64,000 nt of DNA from Oryzias latipes (taxonomy: Eukaryota; Chordata; Actinopteri; Beloniformes; Adrianichthyidae): the NCBI RefSeq assembly GCF_002234675.1, contig NC_019872.2, positions 13,513,950 through 13,577,949 of the forward strand. Direction: 5' to 3'. Below the pieces are notes generated by a model that was given only the letters and a program-made list of their open reading frames with translations, had not been told where the DNA came from and ran no database searches. Positions within the stretch are counted from its first letter, which is position 1. Every line of letters starts with the position of its first letter. Below, one piece after another: positions 25,801 through 36,290 of the stretch. Position numbers and translations under genes: made by a program.

Positions 25801-28800
25801 TCAACATTTTCACATTTTGATGGCCATAAAATAAAAAACAAATTTTCAAATTTTGAGTTTTATATTAAATGGTGACTTCAAGGACAACACCAAATATTTA
25901 GGGAATCTGCAAAGAAAATCCTGCCCTTTCTTATGACATCAAAGTCAAAAAGCTCCTATCAGCTTTGTCTGGAATGTTTGAAACTCATTTTTCTTGTTTC
26001 CTGAAAAATAATGTTTCAGACAGGAGGTTTTGCATTTAGGCCATTGATTTTCAGGAAATGTTTGGTGCTTTGCTGCTTGATTTGCTCCTAACACATCCCT
26101 CTGCGCCAGTTTAACCTGCATAATCAGGTAGGATGGATCTACTTTTTGCCTCTTCAGTAACACTTTGTTGTTACAGGTTATCCACCAGCTTTGCCTACTA
26201 TGGTCTTGCGATGGATCTGCAGAAGTTCGGTGTGGACATCTACTTGATACAAGTGATTTTTGGAGCGGTGGACATCCCCGCTAAAGTGGTCATCACCACG
26301 TGCATGAGCTTCATAGGACGCCGGCCGTCCCAGTGTGGTGCTCTCATCATTGCAGGGGTCACCATTCTGATCAACGTGGTGGTCCCCTACGGTACGAGGG
26401 GGTCAAGTCCCGTCTGTGCTCGTATTTATCTGCTCAGTGTTGAAAAAAAAAAAAAAGAGTGATGATAACAGCTGTTTCACCTTTGCACAGATAAACAGAC
26501 TCTGCGAACATGCCTAGCCGTGGTGGGCAAAGGCTGCCTGGCAGCATCCTTCAACTGCTGCTACCTTTACTCCGGAGAGCTGTACCCAACCATCATCCGG
26601 TAAGATTATCCCCGGCTAGTCACGCTGGTCTGACGAACCTGCTGAACTTCTGCTCTGCTGAATTCAAAACAAACAAAGGAAACTTGGTGAAGTTTTTGCA
26701 CCATTCTTTTGTGGCATGAGAGCAAATTAGGGTCAGAGGTCGGAGCAGCAGATAAAGACTATCAGTGCTCACAGACTTCAAAAAATGTGTTTAAGCAACG
26801 AAGGTCCTCCTAATTCAAAGACCACTTCCCTATCGAGAGTTTATTTCCCAACCAAATCCTTTTTTTCTCCTCGGAGTTTAGATTCAGTTTTTATTACTGG
26901 AATGAGCTCAAATATTTTAGATTCATTTGTTAGATTTGTTTGAAAACTTCCACCAAATTCACGAACAGAAATTTTAACGATTATTTATATTAGCACAAAA
27001 AGAAAACCGAATGCAAGAAATGGTTAATCTCTCTATTTATTTACCATAACAAGTTTATGTGCTTTTGACCTGCAAACTTCAACTTACTGGGAAGAAATTT
27101 TGGCTGAAAATGTTGAAAATGCTCCAGTATGCCCCAGAATGGCGCTGAAGGGGAAACAACATTAAACTTCTTTTATAATATGGAGGCTAAGGCACTGAAT
27201 GGGTTAAATTCCGTTCTGAATTCTGTGTTTTATGATTTCATATTTATTTGTTTATTTGCCTGCAAAGCACTTTGTGTAACTGTTAAGTGCTTTATAGATA
27301 AAGTTGTAAATGACTTGACCTACATTCCACAAAAAGTGTTACAAAAATCACTTTTACCAGAAAAACATTTACATTTCCAAACTATATGCATTCATGGGCT
27401 GTTCTTGTGAAACAGCCATCCATTCCTAACCTCCATTAATTTTCGTTTTGGGGGGGGGTCATGTGGTTGCTGGAGCCTATCCAGATTGCTGTCAGGACTG
27501 TCTGGACAATTCGCCTGTCTATCGCTGGGTTGTGAATCCTCCACAGTGAAATGAAACATGACAGAAGTTTATAGAAACTTTTCCCTACGTTTTTAGAACT
27601 TTTCAGGGTGAGGAGCTGAAAAACATGAATTGAGAACCAACGTGACTCTTATCAGAACTGGGTCATTTACCTGCAGTAGGTCACCACATGTGCGATGGCA
27701 ACACGTGTGTACCCTGCGTCTGTTTGTGCTCAGGGCACTGGGTCAGGAAAGCAGATTCATGGAGCAACTTCGGAACTTTTTTGTGAAAGTGTTTGCACTG
27801 CGGATTTGTGTAAATATTGAAAATTGTGTTTTGAGAACTGAACTGTGAAATGACCCGTCGTTGCTAAAAGACACAGCCGTGGAAGAAACAACGAAAACAA
27901 ATGTTTTCGCAAGACCAGATTTTTTTTGCAATCCTTCCTTTTTTACTGCGTCTTTAAGCGAGAATTTTCCTCCGCCACATGCTAACCACTGTCTGCACAC
28001 ACCCAGTACCTGGTGTAACCCTTGTGCTATCCTAGGCACTTTAACGTTGGGAGTTGGGTCATCTAGACCCACTAGACAGTGCGCTGAACCTTTTTTCTTC
28101 AATGATTTGTGATCTTCACTGGTGTCCATGGATTACATGAAATCTTTCCACCTTTATCCACCTTTGTCATGGTAGGAATAACACGTCAATGTAAGGTTGG
28201 GGTCATCTAAGCCCCACCCTTTTTTGACGGGAAACACCGTCAAAAAAAGGAATGGGGCCAAAATCTCTTATACGAATAAAGAAAAAAAGAAAAAGTTTCA
28301 AAATCAATGTGGATATCCAAATGAAGTTTTGAAATTATTATGGGATGGCCACAGGACCCACAAATTACCATTTTGTGAGAAAATTGGTGATTTTTACTTT
28401 TTCCCACAATGTGGGAAAGAAAACTTTTGCTTGAGCCATCTTTACGAAATTTCACACACATGCTCCCAGTTTAAGTTCACAACTACACCAAACATTTTCT
28501 TGACCCTTGACCTCGGGAAGAGACAGCCATCTTGAATTAAAAACAAACAAAATAAAATCCCCTTACGTACCAGCTTCAAATTTAAACTCCTCTCAGAGAT
28601 TTTCGATGTTTCGAAAGCTCTTCAAGCATTTTTGGGAAGCGACTCTGGGAAAAAATGTTGGTTTGAAAGTTTGTAAATTTTGAGCGACGTTAGCAAAAGT
28701 GGTGTTCCCCTGTTTCTCATAAATTTTTCACCAGAATATAATGAAACTGTATGTAATACATGCATACTTGGCCCAAACTGAACGAAACAACATAACAGGC

Positions 28801-30026
28801 AAAATGAACATACTAGGAATGTGGTTAATAAAAATAACCCTCAGTTTCCAAGGAAATCCAAAAATAAATTTTTGCCAATTCTTTCAAAAATTACATAAAC
28901 CTGTTCAGCACCACCACGTGGCCAACAAATAAAATGGTCGCTATGAAGATAAAACTAACAGATTGTATTTATTTTAATGAATTTGTCACGAGCAGCTCTG
29001 ATCGGGGTGGCGGGGGCAGAAGGTGAGAACGAGGGGGGTGTAGGGCAGATCAAAGTGGAGCCACGAGTGTGGGAGCGTTGAGCGCCTCTGGGCCGTACAG
29101 CATCGCTCGGGGGTTTAATAAAGTTCAATAAAATCCCCTCAAGTTCATTTATTCTTTATTTCTTGAAAATTATTGCACTTTCTTCAGCTGTTCGTTTCTA
29201 TAGCTGGTGATACGTTTGTTGCTTTAATTGCTAATTGATCAGTCATCACATTCCTGTGCAGTGAAGTAAAAATGCTGCTAGTGTTAGTTCACTGTGTGAT
29301 GTAAGGCTCTTGGTAAGCATTACAAAACAGAGTTACAGTGTAGTATAGTTAAGTAAGTAATGCTTTGCATTTTTTTTCAGACTTTGAGCCTTTCCGGAGA
29401 AAAAGAGACGCACAAATGTGCTTTCTAACAAATGGAGGACAGTTGCAATCCTTATATAATCAGTACTGTAAAAGAAAACAAACAAAATAACTCGTTTCAG
29501 CAGCAAAATGTCTCATAACTTCAATGTTTTTTATTGCACAATTCAAGTTGTTTAACTCCTCCCCCTTCACAGTCAGAATGGGATGGGATGGGTCTCCATG
29601 ATGGCCCGAATCGGAGCCATGGTGGCGCCGATGGTGCTGCTCACCGGGGACCACATCCAATGGCTGCCAGGTTTCATCTATGGAGGCGCTCCAATCCTCT
29701 CCGGGGTGGCGGCCGTATTTCTTCCAGAAACCCTGGGTACAAACCTCCCGGACACAATTCAAGATGTGGAGGAGAGGTAAGCGCCTGCTCACAAGCATCA
29801 ACATCTGCTTCAGTAACACGGTGTAACAGATAACAGCCATAAATCAAATCAAGCAGTCTTTCTGATGAAGGTCCACAAGAAGGAGAATTTAGTTAGAGGG
29901 TGATTTATTCGTTTGAACCTGTTCTCTTCTGAACGCAGGGAATTGCAGAAAAGCTCCAAAATGCCTCCAAAGGAGGCCGTAATCCTACAAGACACGCAAG
30001 CAAATCTCCTCAAGCAGGCCGCCTGA
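22858..30026 (+). CDS. slc22a6l: SLC22 organic anion transporter, OAT1-like (complete, 10 exons)
   Basis: A plasma-membrane major-facilitator transporter that exchanges organic anions for dicarboxylates, typically in kidney. Exons: 22858-23265, 23362-23465, 23573-23727, 24629-24797, 24873-24996, 25077-25192, 26177-26391, 26491-26599, 29573-29776, 29939-30026. They total 1692 nt, or 563 residues plus stop. Inner exon lengths 104, 155, 169, 124, 116, 215 and 109 nt are the SLC22 family pattern. Visible features are the start [16 protein letters not shown], first membrane segment with His34 ([10 protein letters not shown]), a large extracellular loop with N-glycosylation sites (NFS, NGS, NMT), the MFS signature SDRYGRR spanning exons 2/3, Lys395 (DIPAK) and Arg479 (MMARIG). 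His34, Lys395 and Arg479 align with flounder OAT1 residues His34, Lys394 and Arg478, known to matter for anion transport. An OAT3-like or other SLC22 anion carrier is the alternative. The start has a good context (A at -3, G at +4). Confidence 0.93.
24057..24190 (+). repeat. Interspersed repeat fragment, family J
   Basis: It contains 'cgacaatggtacgttccattttcat', which recurs as its reverse complement near 39437-39465. It lies in intron 3 of the transporter gene. The class is unknown. Confidence 0.45.
25300..25345. repeat. LINE-like tail fragment
   Basis: 'acaactttattcatcccaaaaagaggaaattat' is the reverse complement of a common fish LINE 3' tail (..aatttcc..gggat.aataaag). A similar fragment lies at 16875-16915. 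Confidence 0.45.
25370..25441. mobile_element. Collapsed Tc1-like element (two terminal repeats only)
   Basis: The left end CAGTACAGATCAAAGGTTTG and right end, complement of CAGTACAGACCAAAAGTTTG, meet with only a few bases between them. A TA dinucleotide lies on each side (25368-25369, 25442-25443), as for Tc1/mariner insertions. The phrase 'tttggacacaccttctcatt' is the well-known terminus of a fish Tc1-like family. At 72 bp it is an extreme internal-deletion product in intron 6 of the transporter gene. Confidence 0.85.
27415..27545 (+). repeat. LINE-like fish repeat fragment
   Basis: 'catccattcctaacc' is followed by 'gggggtcatgtggttgctggagcctatcc', the same family as the sequence next to the ATCC array at 18650. 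Confidence 0.6.
28018..28215 (+). mobile_element. Short piggyBac-like MITE, family F
   Basis: It begins AACCCTTGTGCTATCCTAGG and contains 'gggtcatctagacccactagacagtg', 'ccatggattacat', 'ggtaggaataacacgtcaatgtaagg'. Copies at 45450-45538 and 46697-46895 share these phrases, and one ends 'gatagcacaagggttaa', the complement of the start. The right inverted end is not preserved here. CCCTT termini next to TTAA suggest a piggyBac relative (inference). Confidence 0.65.
28217..28250. other. Hairpin-forming inverted repeat
   Basis: CCTTTTTTGACGG at 28219-28230 and CCGTCAAAAAAAGG shortly after it form a 13-bp stem with one bulged A around a GAAACA loop. It adjoins the family F element and may be a remnant of another insertion. 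Confidence 0.7.
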
Positions 30027-30210
30027 CACCTCCTGTGGGATCCTTCCTCCTGACTGATGGAAACTCAAAAAAAAAAAAAAAAGGAAAAAAAAAGTTTTTA
30101 GAGTTTATTTTGTTCTTTCTTTTCACATGCAAATTCAATTTTCACTGTTTGTATTGTCTTGTGAACTTTGGAGAATGTTGTAAATGTGTATTTTTTAGAA
30201 GGATCAATTC

Positions 30211-30216
30211 AATAAA
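30211..30216 (+). terminator. Transporter gene polyadenylation signal
   Basis: An AATAAA hexamer 185 nt after the stop codon is followed within 25-35 nt by a GT-rich stretch (TTGTGTGTGTTTTTT), a good cleavage-site arrangement. Confidence 0.7.
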
Positions 30217-30542
30217 ATGAAATATTTCTAAAACACCAGCTTTATTGTGTGTGTTTTTTATTTTTTTTAAATGAAATATTTGTCGCCCACCATATGCAAA
30301 CAAAAACTTTAGGAAGTAAAAATGGATTCTTCTTTTATAGCATTCAGCAGCTTTTTAGCCTTGATTTTATGTTTTTTTTTCTTTTATTTGATTCCAACTT
30401 TTAATACAATCAAACTCCAATATATGTTCAAAATAAGATTGAGTCTCAAATAATATTTAGAGACTGAAAGATCTGATTTTATGCCGTCTTTGTATAAAGT
30501 ACTTTATGATTCCTTCTGTGGAAAGTGCTGTAGAAATAAAGA

Positions 30543-30573
30543 ATTCTATTCTATTCTATTCTATTCTATTCTA
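30543..30573. repeat. (ATTCT)n array after a LINE-like tail
   Basis: Six ATTCT units follow 'gaaagtgctgtagaaataaagaattctatt', a LINE-like 3' end. Confidence 0.8.
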
Positions 30574-32781
30574 AAGGAGAAGAATGAACAGTTTTCACTT
30601 TGAGTCCGCTCAGAAGCTTCATAACAGATCTCTAGAACACAAAGAGCAGGTAAAGCTTTTCAGGAATTCTACATCCTCTACAAATTCTCTACACGTGTCC
30701 ACTTGCTACTCCTTATCAGGTCAAAAGGGCATCAACATATGACATTTCTCAGCCTTTCAGGAGTCTAAAGACTTATGTAAGACTGCTACTGGATGTAGAG
30801 AGTTTCAAAATAATTCAGACATTTGTATTTCTTGTGTTTCATTTTTATTATTTTCTTTTACACTATTTCAGCTTGGAGCACACTTTGTGGAGGTCATTCT
30901 GTTAACCTGGAGGAATTTTCAACATTGATACCTCAAAAAATAAATAAATAAATAAATCATTAAAATCAGGAAAAGATTCTGTTAAATTAAATTAGTAGTT
31001 TTAAAAAATATATATCTTTGTGAATTTTATTCTAAAAGACAATTTTAAGTTCAACATTTGACTCCTTTTGGATAACACGAAAAATAAATAATCTTTCAGT
31101 TTTGCCACATCCCTGTCTCCCATTTTGGGTTTTTGTTTTTTTACATATGAATTTGTTACTGAAAAGGAATTAAACTAATCTCAAAACCTCACCCTGGACC
31201 TCTCCTTTAATCCAGGTTAAAGCAAGAATAAACGAAAAATGAGTTGAATTTGTCGAAAAGAAAAATTCAACATCATTTTAGACTATTATTAAAGTCTGTA
31301 AGTGGTTATTAATCTGTTTATGTCTCCTAAAAACATGATTTGGGTTAAAAAACAATCCATAAAGTCCATCCATCCATCAGTTTTTATGTAGTAAAGCCTC
31401 TACAGCTGCAATACGGAGTTGGGGCCCATTTGATTAAATTGTAAAAAAGAAAAAAATAATCACATTTGTGGTGCTGCAAAAAATCTAAACACTATATGTA
31501 GTGATGAGGCTTTGCTCTCACAGGTCAATGAATCAAAATACACATTTATTTTTTTGTTATTTGTTTATTCAATGACGGTGCTATGAAGTAAAAAATCAAG
31601 GATTTGGTGTTTGAACAGTGACTCCCTCTGCCGTTTGCTGCTGTGACACCATCTAGCGGTAAGTTTATGTCATTGCATGAGCAGAACGTTTGAGTGACAA
31701 ATTAAAAGGAATATACTTTACAAAAAACTGCTACTTTTACCGAGTTAAATCCAATTTGTAAAAGCTATCCTGCATGTGTTTATGTTATTTAGAAAGTAAT
31801 TTATACAGGTTATCTGCTTGTCAGTGTGATTTGAAACAGGAATCTCTTTGGGTTTTGACCTTTAGTGCAGTTTTTCTTACATTTTATTTTACATGATCAC
31901 GTGAATCTGTAGAGACCCTTTGATTTAAAAAAGAAAAAAATTATAAAAGGTGAAATTGGTCAAGAAAATAAAGCTATTTTTTAAACTTATTAGTAGCAAT
32001 CTTTTATCATTTGGATGAGCTTTTTCTTTTGTTCCCTACAGCAAATTCATCCACTTGTCTATAATTTCACAATTCAGAGCTCTCACACAATGCATTGTTT
32101 TATGTACGTCTGGCTCCACAATAGCTATTTGCTGTCTTTTATAATCCCCCAACCGTCATATTAAACAGATTTCATGTTTTCCATGAGGTTTTATGTGCGT
32201 GCTCCAGAGACATGCTGGAACCCAAACGCAGAGCGCAGCTTTCTTTAGAAATAACTACCACATAAATGATATGAATAAAGATTTATTATTTTTTTCCATA
32301 TGAACAGGTGGATTCATTTTTTCTAGTCTGTTTTACAATCTAAGACCATCACTAGTTTGTGTTTTTTTCCTGGCTTATTTCAGGAATCAGAGGGAAGTTT
32401 GAGTGTGTGTGTGTTTTTTATTGCTGATTGTTAAATGAAACACACTCCTGCTGACTGGAAAAAGAACCATTTCCTCCTAGTTTGTCTATTTGTTAGTTTC
32501 TTTTTTTTAATTAACCATGCACCCATTTACAAGAAGGACATGCAAAGGAGGTGTTCAGATATTTCAAGCGAGGGGAAGCTCAGGTGCAATCGAGGAGGGG
32601 GCTGTGAAATAAAAGAGAGGGGTGGGGCAATTGACTTCTGAACTGGGGGGGGGGGGTCTTTTTCTGGTATTTATGAACCGACAAAGAAAGGAAAACTCAA
32701 CAAAAACTTTGTGTTGCTGCGGTACCTTCTGTGGAGCTGTTAATCAATTTTTAAGGACATTTATTTTCAAAATGTATAACC

Positions 32782-33228
32782 CAGTGACTGTATATGAGAA
32801 CTGGAGTGAGTGACACCAAACAGGAAGTACCCTCTCGCTGCAAGACGCCACGGTCCGATAGAGTTCTATAGAGAAATAACAGCTCATACTCAGTCATTGT
32901 ATTTGTCAGAATAACCATTCTTGCTCTTATCCCTCCATTTTAACATCTTCTTGATAGTTTTCATGATATTTTAACGTAACACAGGTTATTCAAGTTATAA
33001 ACTGATTTTAAGGCGGCAGGGGTGTGGACTCCTACAAGCTCCCCCCATTTGGTGAGAGTGGTTGCTATAGAAACGTTGACTCAGACACCAATCCCTGCTT
33101 ACTGACGTCGTCTGGCTCCAACATGGCGGCGCCAGTATTGCGACTGAAATGGACTTGGACTTGGAAGTAAGTTGGACTTGGACTGGGTGATGTGGGCGGC
33201 TCAGTCCAGTTTTCATACACAGTCAACG
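32782..33228. mobile_element. Inverted-repeat element, family C
   Basis: It starts CAGTGACTGTATATGAGAAC and ends with the near-complement CAGTTTTCATACACAGTCAACG. The interior includes 'caccaatccctgcttactga' and 'gttgctatagaaacgttgact', shared with the copies at 4519 and 58538, partly in reverse. No clear target duplication is visible. Confidence 0.7.
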
Positions 33229-33740
33229 GTAAACTCATGAATCCAACCAGCTGCTAATTTCCTGACCTGGAACAGAAAAACTTGATGAAACATCCCTTAC
33301 TATCCTGGGTGTAATTTAGCCAGTGGCATAGAAAGTTTGTATATTTTTGGAGCTCCTCACCAATCCCACCATTTTTGTTGGGTTTGTTTTGTTCGCTGCT
33401 TCCACCTCATTTTTCACGTGTTCATGGGGGTGTTGAGAGTTTCAACAGACTGCGTTTACATGCAGGTCCTTGATTTCCAAGAACCTCGGTTGTAGGTAAA
33501 TGTTTAGAGGTGGGGGTGGTGGTGTGTGTGTGTGTGTGGGGGGGGGGGGTGGATTTAAAGCAATGTGGAAATCCTGAGACACTGCGTGGCCTTTTGATCT
33601 GAGCCACAAAAAGAGACCGGGATCATGAGCTATTTTGGTAAATTTCCTCCAAGAGTGGAAGTGTAGCTTGGAATGGAAGATTAGGGCAATCAAATTGGGG
33701 CAAAGTAGTAGAAACATAACCTGCCTGTTCTGCTCATATT

Positions 33741-34725
33741 CTTATGCTATGTTCACACCAGGCATGTTGAATGCACTAAATGCACCTTCTTGACTACACT
33801 TTCAGCATATGGTGTTCACACTGGGCCAGCAGGAAGGGGCTTCTTCCTCTTCTACAGTTTACTAACACGTGTCCGCCACCTACAGTTGGAAGAGGCTTGG
33901 TGTCAAATGTTGGAGCGGTGCAAATCTCGAGAGTCTTACTCCAGACTTTTTCTTTCAACAAACGACTCCAATGTATGAAACATTTAGTGTCATAGTATTC
34001 CGGCCGGGCACAGACTGCAACTAACTGTCCTCCATGATCAGATTATTTACAAACAGCTTCCGTGAATAAAAGGGGATACCATCCATACGTCACCACCACA
34101 TCAAAGTTCATCCTGGTTTAATTTTCAGCACGCCGTCAACGGGTGCATGTTTTTTTGGGTCATAGATACTCGCGTAGCGACGCTTGAACGCACGCGTGAG
34201 AGAGTTTTGATTGTGTAAGCCCTGAAACACGTAAAATGCGCGTTGCTAAAGGGACAGGCCTTCTTGAACACACTTTTAGTGTACGGTGTTCACACAGGTC
34301 TGTCGCTACCCAACACAAGTGCATGAACTCGTTTGATGCGAAATGTCAAAACGGAGCAAATCTGGGCTTTTTCTGTCACTAATCTATTCTGATATGAAGA
34401 GATGGTGTCATTGAATTCTGGCCAGGAACAAACCGAAATTTTGTATTGTTTTTTTCTCCAAGGTTTACTTTAAACCAGTTGGCCCTTCTGTGAATTAAAA
34501 AGGACGCTTCCCATACGTCACTACCAACTCCGGGGCCCTGATTGGTCGAAGTTCAATTGATTTGACTTTTAGCACGTTATGTATATAGAGCCCGAAAAGA
34601 GATTTAAAAACTTGCGTAGTAAGACTGTAAGAGTTTTGAACGCCCAAAAGGCATAGATGAGCGTTCACATAGAGTTCGAGCGCAGATGCTCCAACGCACA
34701 TTTCCGATGTGAATGTAGCATAACA
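33741..34725. mobile_element. Inverted-repeat element, family B, internally duplicated
   Basis: The left end TTATGCTATGTTCACACCAG matches the complement of the right end (TTATGCTACATTCACATCGG) with few changes. The 985-bp element has two related halves: 'ttcagcatatggtgttcacac' near 33803 against 'tttagtgtacggtgttcacac' near 34275, then 'gtgtcatagtattccggccggg' against 'gtgtcattgaattctggccagg'. There is no transposase frame. It looks like a MITE that grew by internal duplication or by nesting of a second copy. Confidence 0.7.
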
Positions 34726-35635
34726 CCGGAGATAACCCTTTGACACACCGTAACTCTTCGACCCTTCATGCGATCACAGCAGTGATTCTGACATAGTGAG
34801 AAGCACCTTCGCACCGATAGGCAACACATGACTAACGTAAAGTGTTACATATCAACACAAGGCTGCTTTTCTCCGCTTCAGATTTCACTGGAGTTACAGG
34901 AGTCGAAAGACACCGGAGCTAAAGCTCCAATGTGAAAGGGTTAAATCTCACACACACACACACTCATAGGCATTTATGTACACAATCAACCAAAAGCCGT
35001 CTACCACTCTACTCTTTTCCTTTATCCCGGCAGACTTCAGTCAGAGGGCACGATCGTCTACATCGCACACTGCGTTCATCAGGCATTCTGTTCCATCTCA
35101 AATTATAAACCCTACAGGCGAATCACATGAATGTAAACATACACTTTAGGTTGAAAAGGTTTATATTGCGTGATATGGGAAGGGTTATGCTCCAGTGAGG
35201 ATACACACTTCTCAAAGAATGCCGTTTGGAAAGAATGTGAAACAGGAAATAAAAGAGGACAGAAAAAACATAAATGTGTATAAAAAAATGAGGAGTCCAT
35301 ATAAGAAAGGCTACAAAAACCTCCGATCGCCCCCTGGCATCAGCAAACAGCAAAAGGCACCACAATATTACTCTATTGTTTTTTTTTTTTTTGGTTGTTT
35401 TTCTTTTTTCTTTTTTAAACATTGTGAAAAAAACCAGCACATCTTTTTTATGCTGAAAATCAAAACGTACATATAAATAGAGCTTTCCCTATAAAAAAGT
35501 CTTTGCTGTTAGCTAGTAGACAAATGAAAATAAATATATACTTAATTTCTTTAGAATATTTGTCAGTTATATAAAATACTTTTCATAGATGCAGGTCTAT
35601 ACTATGTTGATTTCTGTTGGTTCATTTAACACTCT

Positions 35636-36290
35636 TTAGTGGGGAGTATTGTCCGCTTTGGGGCGTGAGTGTGTCAGTCTTGTATACATGTTGCCATGCC
35701 CACTCTGCCGCCCCGACGATTGAGAAGTCCGACTGTCCACTGGGCTGTAGATGGTGGAGGGCTTGGCGTTCATGTTCTGCATACTGAGGAAGGGCGTGCT
35801 CTCGCCCTCCTCCTCTGACTCACTACCCGTTAGGCAGCTCCGAGACCCAAAGTCTTGAGATGCCTCATACCCGCGGGGCGCCACGTGGCCGTTCAGTCTG
35901 GATCTCCGCCAGTGCCGGCTGCCAGTTCCGCTGGACCCGCTTCTCTTTGGTTGCGCTCGAGAGGAGAGGTACTCCTGGGTGGTCTCGTAGTCTTCGTCTT
36001 CGGCCAGCGTGTAGGGGCTGGAGGGCAGGCTGCCCCTGCTGTTGTTCAGATAGGTGTGGCGCTGCTGCCGGTAGGGCTCTTGGCACCGGGCGTCGTGCAT
36101 GCGCAGCGGGTATCGGCACAGCAGGGGCTGGTCGCCCTCCAGAGGATAGGGGTTGTGTACGGCAGGAGGAAGGGACATGGCGTGGTTGGCATTGGGGGAT
36201 GTGATCTGGAAGGTAGGCACCTGTGGGGGCAATGAGTAATGGAAATCCACCGGGGAAAGGCGGGCTGGTGTTGTCAGGGCTGACACGTAC
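35636..36290 (-). CDS. nrg2: nrg2 last coding exon: distal cytoplasmic tail
   Basis: It begins (AG)G-TAC-GTG.. as RYVSALTTPARLSPVDFHYS and ends ..HSRPKADNTPH with TAA at 35638-35636. It includes DEDYETTQEY, RHWRRSRLNGH and GESTPFL, all conserved in neuregulin tails. Length is 218 codons. The open frame continues upstream of the acceptor to 36448, but that part is intronic. Confidence 0.95.

Larger units (their letters stand above)
26600..29572. other. Long intron 8 of the transporter gene
   Basis: The largest intron of the gene at about 3 kb. It contains a LINE-like fragment (27415-27545), a family F element (28018-28215) with an adjoining hairpin, and a GC-rich patch at 28990-29110 of unknown origin. 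The remainder is AT-rich and unremarkable. Confidence 0.6.
30236..35635. other. Intergenic region between the convergent transporter and nrg2 genes
   Basis: About 5.4 kb. It holds an ATTCT array (30543-30573), a family C element (32782-33228), a GT/G-rich run (33522-33550) and a full family B element (33741-34725). The last part (roughly 35000-35635) is the presumed nrg2 3' UTR on the minus strand; I saw no clear minus-strand AATAAA there. No gene was recognised. Confidence 0.6.

Noticed and set aside
35855..36235. Long plus-strand open frames opposite the nrg2 last exon
   Set aside because: They are antisense shadows of a GC-rich coding exon. The minus frame matches neuregulin 2 throughout and explains the lack of stops.
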